This document shows positions 58,601-64,000 of a DNA stretch of 64,000 nucleotides, in pieces. The stretch covers positions 289,531 through 353,530 of the forward strand of contig JAXLXI010000006.1 of NCBI GenBank assembly GCA_046328035.1, in the 5' to 3' direction. Under the pieces are notes generated by a model, which saw only the letters and a program-made list of their open reading frames with translations, did no database searches and had not been told where the DNA came from. The stretch's first letter is position 1. Each line of letters starts with the position of its first letter. The position numbers were made by a program, and so were the translations under genes. The DNA comes from JBGASG01 sp046328035 (GTDB lineage: Bacteria > Cyanobacteriota > Vampirovibrionia > Obscuribacterales > Obscuribacteraceae).

Positions 58601-58871
58601 AGGTGTGTTCAGCGAGCACTCTAAGTATTTCGCCGGGGCGGATGTGACGGCGATTGTTATTTACGACGGCATCGGCATGCAATACATAATGGAAAGCGAA
58701 GCGCAGGCGATTAACTCGTGTTTCTTCGTTAAAGGACGCTCGGAACCTAGCTATTACCGAGATGCGAAAAACGCCGGCGCGATGCCACTGGCCGAAGTTG
58801 ACTATGTCGTAGTCAGCGAAGTGCTGAGGCTGCTGACCGCGCTGACTGCGAAGGCGGACAGCAGCGCCTGA
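55698..58871 (+). CDS. WGR and DUF4132 domain protein
   Basis: 1057 residues, cytoplasmic. An N-terminal WGR domain (about 1-75: FEFSEGGSNKFWTISLEGKSYTVHFGRIGTAGQ), a nucleic-acid-associated module, is followed by a Lys/Ala/Glu repeat linker (AEAKAEAKSEAKAEAESE) and a long helical middle. The C-terminal DUF4132 domain (about 860-1010) includes MLIWGGYDNQGKVVDTFRLN, VGIVHPAHVS, WGELFTDYEIVSPFQQLGR and SYYRDAKNAG. This matches MolR-like proteins of unknown function. ATG 55698 is chosen over the TTG/ATG-poor extension. It stands alone. Confidence 0.82.
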   Translation: MAERFEFSEGGSNKFWTISLEGKSYTVHFGRIGTAGQMQTKEFASEAQAQVAYDKLIAEKTKKGYARVGESDMPDDMVARPTSAGKAEAKAEAKSEAKAEAESEPIAKATQTAVAERPTVPDTASEVAPSAKKQVSAPPRSPSVRRINLLPTDTVYATFRPRTQLAKPTPRPFDLEATISDVTQLGKLSARCDSARPFEMGPTEARFWFVFKSKFNFLRNLPELNSEEERQANNQRQQQKLADMVRGERLHEDKPADWYVRIAEGNFQNHWTYLRVYAKEQAIRIPLFSCITVENFIDIVQKVDWDVRRTLIADFHKLMHPYLTDAEVESMKDKLRSKYKFDPKQVDGADGAGFLLAAALGMHAELKPLVESYATEKKTYYQHARMPLPHDFVLGLSSPEEIDEHWHRLELVPLDEDMARGLVACIGERAGDVLAKWINEPNLNKEDSQKRFPALAAIEAPETATAMVHLYHKSKVQGAAKEWLDRFPDWSAQQLIPMASGRGDLADTARNTLKDLHARGLTSALPEDVLAQIEKMCESPEDKFEVMTPESTPGWLSDAMQTVKVAKVKLPAWSDGRTLPAVVVEGRRLSPQQIELLLVALQQSDWTNVHPLIKALQENVERRAFEKMLWELFEAWQRNDAPSKEKWTLIAMGHLGGDECALRLTPYVRAWPGASQHQRAVLGLEVLRHIGTDTALMQINGIAQKLQFKALKARAMECIEEIAKDKGLTRDQLEDRIVPDCGLDENGSFTFDFGPRQFTFLLTSDLKPMVKDSEGKVKSDLPKPSARDDAAKAAQAVADWKLLKQQIKEVAKIQAFRLEQTMIGGRRWPRQEFEELIVNHPLMVNLARMLIWGGYDNQGKVVDTFRLNDDRTYSDMNDRPATIDKFDHVGIVHPAHVSDEVKSKWGELFTDYEIVSPFQQLGRSVMSLTPEELKGREITRFDKAQLPAVTIVGALEKNQWSRGLAADAGVFSEHSKYFAGADVTAIVIYDGIGMQYIMESEAQAINSCFFVKGRSEPSYYRDAKNAGAMPLAEVDYVVVSEVLRLLTALTAKADSSA

Positions 58872-59002
58872 GGTCTGCGGGACCGACTGAGCCGGGACTG
58901 GAACATCCGCTGAGGCGGACAGTCTATAGGCTGGAGAGGTGGCTGCAGAGCCGCAATGGCGCGCCAGCTGAGCCTTCCCGGGCAAGAAACCCGAAAATGC
59001 GC

Positions 59003-59008
59003 TATAAT
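59003..59008 (+). promoter_or_regulatory. -10 box of the ssrA promoter
   Basis: Perfect TATAAT at 59003-59008, 73 bases before the mature tmRNA 5' end. No good -35 is visible. RNase P would remove the leader. Confidence 0.5.
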
Positions 59009-59080
59009 GGGTAATTCAAGCCCGATTGCACCCTGACAAATTGTTTGAACCCGACCGGAGTTTCCGTGTTTTCACGACAT

Positions 59081-59463
59081 GGGGGCGTTTAGATTCGACA
59101 GGATTGTAGGGTTTCAGGTCGCAGGTAGAGGTAGTCTGGCACCTCTTAAAACACTGGACAAAACAAACAAATGCCAAAAACAATGCAATGGCATTCACCG
59201 CCAACAGCTACGCTGTTGCTGCCTAACTAACTCTTAGGCGCGGTAGTTACACGTTAGCTTGGCCACCCGCTAACGGTAACTGCAAACCACGGTGGCCGCT
59301 CCACGGCAAAGTTAGCTGTTAATAGCTGTGGCTAAGACATAATTGCGAACCAGGGTGGCCGTCTCGGCCGCTTCAGCTGTACTGGAGAAATTCGAGACTA
59401 AACCTGTAGTGACCGGATTCTCGGCAGTTTTGGACGCGAGTGCGATTCTCGCCGCCTCCACCA
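59081..59463 (+). ncRNA. ssrA: tmRNA (transfer-messenger RNA)
   Basis: Rescues stalled ribosomes by trans-translation. The 5' end GGGGGCGTTTAGATTCGACAGG and the 3' end CGCCTCC-ACCA pair as the acceptor stem (GGGGGCG/CGCCTCC). The CCA is encoded. The T arm GCGAG-TGCGATT-CTCGC precedes it. The tag frame starts with a GCC resume codon at 59173 and ends at TAA 59224-59226, giving AKNNAMAFTANSYAVAA, 17 residues with the AVAA-type degron end common in Cyanobacteria. G/C-rich pseudoknot stems follow. It is a one-piece RNA of 383 nt. An integrase gene downstream suggests that its 3' end is an attachment site. Confidence 0.95.
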
Positions 59464-59627
59464 TTTACTTTTCAAACAGGGCTCAAACGGTCGCAGGATC
59501 AGGCTTTCGCGCATTCTCAATAAGGGAAAAGTGCGAAGGTGTGGCCCCTTTTGTGGCCCGTCACGATCATTTTGTCAGCCGAGACCACCGGGTTTTGACG
59601 CGGAATTTTGGGTGACCTCATCGAGGC
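59440..59627. other. Probable attachment site and 3' flank of ssrA
   Basis: The T-arm/CCA part of ssrA (59440-59463) is the usual target of tyrosine integrases, and one is encoded 1.5 kb downstream. Immediately after, GTGTGGCCCCTTTTGTGGCCCG (in parts, near 59540-59562) contains a direct TGTGGCCC repeat that could be an arm site. No second copy of the ssrA 3' end is seen up to the end of the window. Confidence 0.45.
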
Positions 59628-60896
59628 TCAAAAAGAAACTGCGGCAATTCCGTCTTTGAAATCTTCTGCTTGGTGATACTTAGGCTTCAATGCAAATTCA
59701 CCAGTCTTGTCCACATAACCCATCAAGTACATTTGCGTTCTTGCGTCAAAGGGCTCGGCCCAGCCGTCTTCGAAACCTGCTGGCGCGAGCCCGTTTGAGA
59801 AATTTCCGACTTGATCAAACTTGAATTGAATGGCGGTTTCGCCTGAGGGCGTGATGAAACCCCACTTGCCGTTCGGATCAAGCTGCGCAGCTGCTAATCC
59901 TTCAGAAAATTGACGGATTGTCCCGAATTTTGTTGGGCTGATGAATGATCCGGTCTTATCAATTACGCCATATCCAAAGGACCCTTCTTTAGGGACTGCT
60001 GCAGCGTACCCATCCGAAAATGGAAATGCCCTTCGATAAGCGGGCCTGATTACAATCTTACCGACTCGATCTTCGTAGCCGTATAAATCGCCAACTTTGA
60101 TTGGTGTAAGTTCGGACTCGTTCGGGAAGCTCTGCAATCCCAGCTCCCGTGATACCGCCTTACCATATTTATCTATGTACTCATATTCGTGTTTCTCAAT
60201 GACCCTGGCCACTCCATTTTTGAAGTTCTCGGCCACGGAGAATTTTGCCGGAATAACAACTTTTCCAGAAAGTTCACAATATCCCGTCGAACGGATTCCT
60301 TGACCGATGTTCACTGCGGCAAGCCCCTCGGAAAAGTCGCGTGCATAATTGAATTGCGGTTTTATCACGAAGGATAGGTTCTTATCGATGTAGCCGTATT
60401 TGATACCGTTGGTGGTGCTAACCGCCGCACGAGCCAATCCGTCATGGAACAAACCGAGATCTCTATATTGAGGCGAGATGATGAATCTTCCTTTCTCATC
60501 AATGACTCCCCAGCTGAAATCTCGAAGGTTGTGACCTTTGTCACCAACCGCGACAGCAGCCCTTCCATTCTCAAAATATGTTGCGTAAGCAAATTCAGCA
60601 GGTATTGCGAGGCGTCCGTGTTTATCCATGTATCCCCACTTGGCGCCCACCTGCACGGGCGCAAGGTCGCCCTTGAAGGGAATGGTTGCCGCGCATTCAA
60701 AATCGTGGATCGGCTTACCCTGAGTATTGATCCAAGCAGCTCCATGCGGCTTAGATTCTGCTCCTACCTCATCCAGCGTACAGCCATTCAACAACAGCGA
60801 AACGCAAAGACAAGCAAGAACCAATGGGAAATTTGCGTATTTTGCCAACCGGTCTAAGGGCTTCGATTTTGGGCGAGTGTCGGACATTGTCGTCAT
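59628..60896 (-). CDS. WG-repeat lipoprotein
   Basis: 422 residues. The signal peptide ends LLLNGC, a lipobox, so it is likely lipid-anchored. The rest is built of WG-type repeats of about 45-50 residues: WGYMDKHGRLAIPAEFAYA, WGVIDEKGRFIISPQYRDLG, YGYIDKNLSFVIKPQFNYA, YGYEDRVGKIVIRPAYRRA, YGVIDKTGSFISPTKFGTI, WGFITPSGETAIQFKFDQV, MGYVDKTGEFALKPKYHQA. This gives at least seven repeats. WG repeats form beta-propeller-like surfaces of unclear binding function. I take ATG 60896; the longer frame to 61172 would overlap the integrase gene. It lies between ssrA and the integrase, so it is likely cargo of the inserted element. Confidence 0.78.
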   Translation of the reverse strand: MTTMSDTRPKSKPLDRLAKYANFPLVLACLCVSLLLNGCTLDEVGAESKPHGAAWINTQGKPIHDFECAATIPFKGDLAPVQVGAKWGYMDKHGRLAIPAEFAYATYFENGRAAVAVGDKGHNLRDFSWGVIDEKGRFIISPQYRDLGLFHDGLARAAVSTTNGIKYGYIDKNLSFVIKPQFNYARDFSEGLAAVNIGQGIRSTGYCELSGKVVIPAKFSVAENFKNGVARVIEKHEYEYIDKYGKAVSRELGLQSFPNESELTPIKVGDLYGYEDRVGKIVIRPAYRRAFPFSDGYAAAVPKEGSFGYGVIDKTGSFISPTKFGTIRQFSEGLAAAQLDPNGKWGFITPSGETAIQFKFDQVGNFSNGLAPAGFEDGWAEPFDARTQMYLMGYVDKTGEFALKPKYHQAEDFKDGIAAVSF

Positions 60897-61008
60897 CGCT
60901 GATTGTCTGGCAGTGTGTCTTGATGTGCCACAGTGATCAATTCTACCGGACTGCTGTTCCAATGCATTCTCGGCAGCGCCCGGTTGCAAAGAGGGATGAA
61001 TTGCCCGA

Positions 61009-62121
61009 TCAGCCTTGGCTTGCCGACGTTGGTGGGTTACCACCCAAGACAAACTCCAAACGTTTCTCGTTCTCCTTAGATGTGTCCTTGATGAATCTTG
61101 CATAGTGCTTAAACGTGGTTTGTAGCGTTGAGTGTCCAAGGACGTTCGCAAGCCAACCGGGCGCCACTCCACTTTGAAGACAAAGCGAAGCGAATGTGTG
61201 ACGCAGCTGATATGACGGACGATGTCGCAATCCAGCTTTTCGAAGGGCTGTGCGCCAGACGTGATCTAAGTGCTTGTCGATCGGCTGGCCGGTTTTTGTT
61301 GTGAACACGTAACCATCGAGATTAGCGGTGCCGTTTTGTTTCGTTCGCTCAAGTGCATCGCGAACAATGGATAGCATCGGAACAATTCGAGAACTCGATG
61401 CTGTTTTCGGCAGATCTTCAGAGCCTCGCACGCGGCCCTTGTTGATGCGAATTTCGCCGCGTTTGAAATCGATGTCTTTCCAACGCAGGGCGAATAGTTC
61501 GTTCGGTCTGGCTCCGGTCCATGCAAGACAGGTAAACAGGGATCGATAGTGAGGAACGATTTTCGAAAGCGCGAGATCGAGTTCTTCTTTGGTGAGCGGA
61601 TCGATGTCTGGTTGCTTCTCCGTGAGTGGGCGAACGCCAACTGTCGGATTCTCGGGGATCAGTTTTCTACGCAGGCAAACCTTCATGATGTAGCGCAACA
61701 GACCCATGATGTTATTGGTTCTTACTGCGGAAACATCCTTTGAGACCTCAGCTTGAAACCGGGCAACATCTTCTTCCGTGATGTCGCTCACTTCCATTTT
61801 GCCGAATGCAGGAAGCAAATAGTTTTTCAGCACTTCGCGGTAGCCGCGCAACGTGCTGTACTTCAAACTCGCTCTTTCGGCGAGATAGTCTTCTGCTACC
61901 TCTGCAAACGTTTTGCGCGTCTTCGGCTTGGTGAATTCAGCAAGGCCAGACCAATCATTTGTAGCATTCGCAACTGCGCGATGCTTCAAGATTTCTGCTA
62001 GCGCAAGCTCCGCGGCCTTACGGTCGCGGCCGAAAGATTTCACTCGGCGGCGGCCATTGACCTTTACCGAGATGTACCAATTGTTACCACGTTTCCAGAT
62101 ACCATCTTTGACGCCTGCCAT
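61009..62121 (-). CDS. Tyrosine recombinase/phage-type integrase
   Basis: 370 residues. An N-terminal arm-binding segment (1-60) and core-binding SAM-like domain (about 70-165, TFAEVAEDYLAERASLKYSTL) precede the catalytic domain. Active-site residues are Arg205 in TGARPNEL, Lys239, Arg307 in YQLRHTFAS, His330 in LGHSTLQTT and the nucleophile Tyr340 in FKHYARF. The usual first His of the HxxR motif is Tyr. GGAGGG precedes ATG 62121. Position next to ssrA and with an excisionase-like gene upstream marks it as the integrase of an element inserted in ssrA. Confidence 0.92.
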   Translation of the reverse strand: MAGVKDGIWKRGNNWYISVKVNGRRRVKSFGRDRKAAELALAEILKHRAVANATNDWSGLAEFTKPKTRKTFAEVAEDYLAERASLKYSTLRGYREVLKNYLLPAFGKMEVSDITEEDVARFQAEVSKDVSAVRTNNIMGLLRYIMKVCLRRKLIPENPTVGVRPLTEKQPDIDPLTKEELDLALSKIVPHYRSLFTCLAWTGARPNELFALRWKDIDFKRGEIRINKGRVRGSEDLPKTASSSRIVPMLSIVRDALERTKQNGTANLDGYVFTTKTGQPIDKHLDHVWRTALRKAGLRHRPSYQLRHTFASLCLQSGVAPGWLANVLGHSTLQTTFKHYARFIKDTSKENEKRLEFVLGGNPPTSASQG

Positions 62122-62256
62122 GGATAACCCTCCTGGCGTGCAATTCACTAGGCACTATATGCGGTGCTCTAATGATCGCACATTTAACGAGTATTTGCTA
62201 GTTAGAAAATCAGCATCAGGACTTGATGCTAGCTAATGTGACGTGTGTCAGTTCCG

Positions 62257-62481
62257 TCAGCGGTAGACAAAATTTCGTGCTATGTCATTTTGGTCAAGTT
62301 TATTGATTGTGTTTGTTTGAATGAACTCGTTCATTGCTTCTGTTGAAATAAGCACACGACGATTGATTTTGATGAATGTTATTTGGCGGGAGTTGATAAG
62401 CCGCCACATTGTCTTCAGCGACACGCCAAGGTGGTCGGCTGCCGCCGCTACTGAATGAAGCTTTGGAAGTGTTTCGGACAT
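62257..62481 (-). CDS. Excisionase-like MerR/HTH_17 DNA-binding protein
   Basis: 74 residues. LHSVAAAADHLGVSLKTMWRLINSRQITFIKINRRVLISTEAMNEFI is the short winged helix of HTH_17/Xis proteins: helix-turn-helix, then a beta wing with the I-K-I-N-R-R-V turn. Such proteins direct integrase toward excision. AAGGAGATCATC precedes ATG 62481. It lies 135 bases upstream of the integrase gene on the same strand. Confidence 0.78.
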   Translation of the reverse strand: MSETLPKLHSVAAAADHLGVSLKTMWRLINSRQITFIKINRRVLISTEAMNEFIQTNTINKLDQNDIARNFVYR

Positions 62482-63263
62482 GATGATCTCCTTGCCCGCG
62501 ATCAGAATTCGAGGCGAGAAAATGTCGCTTCTCATTGCGACTTTCGAACAAAAAAGATCGCCGGAACAAATTCGGCGATCAAAGAGGAGAAATGACTGTC
62601 AACGTTCGCGCCTGTATTTGCGCAGTTGTTAATTCAATTGTCATCGACACTTCGATTTTTTGTCTCTAGGGAAATTACTGATCCCGATGAGCATGGAAAG
62701 TAGCGACATCATGCAGTACGTAAGAGGCTGGCTGGTTCTGCGAAGCGGAGTTTTTGCATGGGATTTTTCAGGGACTTCCATTCCATGCTGCACGCAATAG
62801 TCCAACCAGTACTGCGATTCGGCAATTTTGCATGTTTCTCTTTATCTTGCCTTACCGAATGGTGTGCCACCATCGTTCGGCTTGCTCCGCTGCGATACTT
62901 GCTGGTATCGCTTTCGTCCAGAGCCCGAAAATTGGAAGGACCCGGCTTGACCGTTCTGCTAACATTCAACTCGCGACGGCACTGAGTCTTTGTTGACTTG
63001 CTGTACATCGAATCGCCGTCGCCCGAAATAAAAAGAGCAGAACGAGTCAATGCCCTACCTCATGTTGGTTCTTAAAATGCTTATCCTGCGCGCGATTCCG
63101 AATAAGAGGACCGGATTTCCTGGATCTGTGCCATCACAGCGGTTCTTAAAACGCTCACTGGGCGCGCGATTCCGAATAAGAGGAACTACTCTTTATCTTG
63201 CCTTACCGAATGGTGTCCCACCATCGGCTCGGCTTTGATCGTTGCCGTAGTGCTGCGCGGAGT
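62482..63263. other. 780-base region without a supported gene, rich in duplicated fragments
   Basis: Several ORFs of 60-113 codons overlap here; none has a credible start or family. Duplicated pieces: 62838-62875 and 63189-63226 (CTCTTTATCTTGCCTTACCG, then AATGGTG and CACCAT, an inverted repeat); and 63067-63110 with 63141-63184 (GGTTCTTAAAA, a variable middle, then GCGCGCGATTCCGAATAAGA). It looks like a mosaic of mobile-element debris. Confidence 0.6.
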
Positions 63264-63848
63264 TCAGTTGTTCCGCATTGGTGGTGGACCGCCCGCAAAC
63301 GGTTCACATTGCATTGTTGCAAAATTCCAGTGGTGCATTCGATTGATTTCGTAATGCAAGCCTCTGTAGTCTGGACATAAGCGAACAAGCCAACCAAATC
63401 GATTGAACAACGTTACTCTGCCGGTCGCTTCGTATACGATGCCATTACGTTGCAATCTAAGATCGACAAAGTGTCCCATCGGATAATCTTCACTGCCGAG
63501 TAATGAGTATCGACCTACGTTGCCGATGGGCTCAACTATGCTGTATTGGGGCAGCTCCCCGAACCTCACGAATTTGCGTACATCATCGAAGCATTCTTGA
63601 AATGCAAAGGTCGGAATGTGTTCAGTTACCTTCGCCATGTAGTTGAAGGCAACTTTGGCAAAAGTGCGAAACTCCCGTATGCCGAATTCAACCTCCGCGA
63701 AGACCGGCACCGTGCCTGGGATATATGTGCCAGTTACTTGGAGTGGATGTCCAAGTTTTGTGAATTCAGCCTGTGCCAGGTCCCAAAGCTCACGCTCTTC
63801 TTCGTCGCTTTCTGCCCAGGCTTTGACTCGTCCTGTGCATATTCGCAT
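63264..63848 (-). CDS. Hypothetical protein, possibly a 3' part of a longer gene
   Basis: 194 residues, no family recognised. It contains GHPLQVTGTYIPGTVPVFAEVEFGIREFRTFAKVAFNYMAKV and FDDVRKFVRFGELPQYSIVEPIGN, which look like a folded domain (alternating beta strands and a helix), then DLRLQRNGIVYEATGRVTLFNRFGWLVRLCP. The first ATG (63848) sits within a degenerate 23-25-bp tandem repeat, and no ribosome site is visible. It may be a fusion or a remnant whose original start was lost. It is in the mobile region beyond the excisionase. Confidence 0.45.
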   Translation of the reverse strand: MRICTGRVKAWAESDEEERELWDLAQAEFTKLGHPLQVTGTYIPGTVPVFAEVEFGIREFRTFAKVAFNYMAKVTEHIPTFAFQECFDDVRKFVRFGELPQYSIVEPIGNVGRYSLLGSEDYPMGHFVDLRLQRNGIVYEATGRVTLFNRFGWLVRLCPDYRGLHYEINRMHHWNFATMQCEPFAGGPPPMRNN

Positions 63849-63934
63849 GAATCTGGCCGGTTGTTCGCATTGAATCTGGCCGGTTGATAGCGTGAATTTG
63901 GCCGCTCATTCGCATTTAATCTGGCCGCCTGCAA
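63838..63934. repeat. Degenerate tandem repeats of about 23 bp
   Basis: Four copies of a unit like CGCATTGAATCTGGCCGGTT (63842-63934). In one minus-strand frame it reads as repeated Arg-Leu/Phe-Asn-Ala-Asn-x-Arg-Pro. Confidence 0.7.
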
Positions 63935-64000
63935 AGCAGTACCCATCTCAGTGGACTCGTTTAGGTCTTGTTTCCTTTTCTTTTCTGGTTGTGTTCCGGA

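Noticed and set aside
59171..59230. ATG-started reading frame inside ssrA (MPKTMQW...)
   Set aside because: tmRNA is read from the GCC resume codon in another frame, which gives a typical tag ending in AVAA.
60897..61172. N-terminal extension of the WG-repeat protein
   Set aside because: It overlaps the integrase gene, and the lipoprotein signal begins at 60896.
62709..63050. 113-codon ORF, minus strand
   Set aside because: It spans duplicated noncoding fragments and shows no domain; composition is unlike the real genes.

Overview
The window is a contiguous chromosomal segment of a moderately GC-rich bacterium. No ribosomal RNA or tRNA gene is visible, so taxonomy is inferred from style only. 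A cyanobacterium-like tmRNA tag ending in AVAA, an abundant dispersed palindrome with a GCGATATCGC core (HIP1-like, with two extra central bases), and many WG-repeat, DUF1800/DUF1501, TPR-kinase and WGR-DUF4132 proteins fit a non-photosynthetic relative of Cyanobacteria (Melainabacteria/Vampirovibrionia, perhaps Obscuribacterales). That is a moderate-to-low confidence inference.

Layout. 0-6.5 kb: envelope and secreted proteins (alpha/beta hydrolase, zinc metallopeptidase, membrane protein, a DUF1800-DUF1501 pair, a sterol-desaturase-type hydroxylase). 6.6-9.5 kb: clpS-clpA. 9.6-15.8 kb: UPF0178 protein, a zinc-finger protein behind a perfect 30-bp palindrome, MATE transporter, OsmC protein, patatin, cytochrome P450. 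16-21 kb: methionine-salvage mtnA, a flotillin-like protein, a class II aldolase, and a chimeric protein joining a transposase zinc ribbon to a DprA-like winged helix. 21-23.4 kb: metB plus an aspartokinase without ACT domains. 23.5-28.8 kb: a serine-less subtilase-like protein, a BON protein, an S1-like small protein and a TPR lipoprotein. 29.2-41.2 kb: a complete branched-chain amino acid cluster, leuA-ilvD-ilvC-ilvB-ilvN-cimA-leuC-leuD-leuB. 41.3-51 kb: AbiEi-like protein, YD-like repeat protein, FHA protein, prmA, several secreted or membrane proteins and a subtilisin-type protease. 51.3-58.9 kb: three Tad-type pseudopilin-like genes, a TPR Ser/Thr kinase and a WGR-DUF4132 protein. 59-64 kb: ssrA (tmRNA) followed by a WG-repeat lipoprotein, a tyrosine integrase and an excisionase-like gene. 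This looks like an integrative element in the 3' end of ssrA.

The most interesting content is regulatory. Three biosynthetic units are each preceded by a short, unannotated leader ORF loaded with codons for the end-product amino acid, then a perfect intrinsic terminator whose 5' arm can instead pair with an upstream segment inside or just after the leader ORF. They are a Met-rich leader before metB-aspartokinase, a Leu-rich leader (11 Leu in 26 codons) before leuA, and an Ile/Leu/Val-rich leader before ilvD. All three have the geometry of ribosome-mediated transcription attenuation. In the Met and Leu cases the predicted transcription start falls on the leader ATG, so the leader mRNAs may lack a 5' UTR. 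Together they suggest that this lineage controls Met, Leu and Ile/Val synthesis by attenuation. Sixteen copies of the GATATC-centred palindrome lie between genes, one pair of them inside the leuC-leuD gap.
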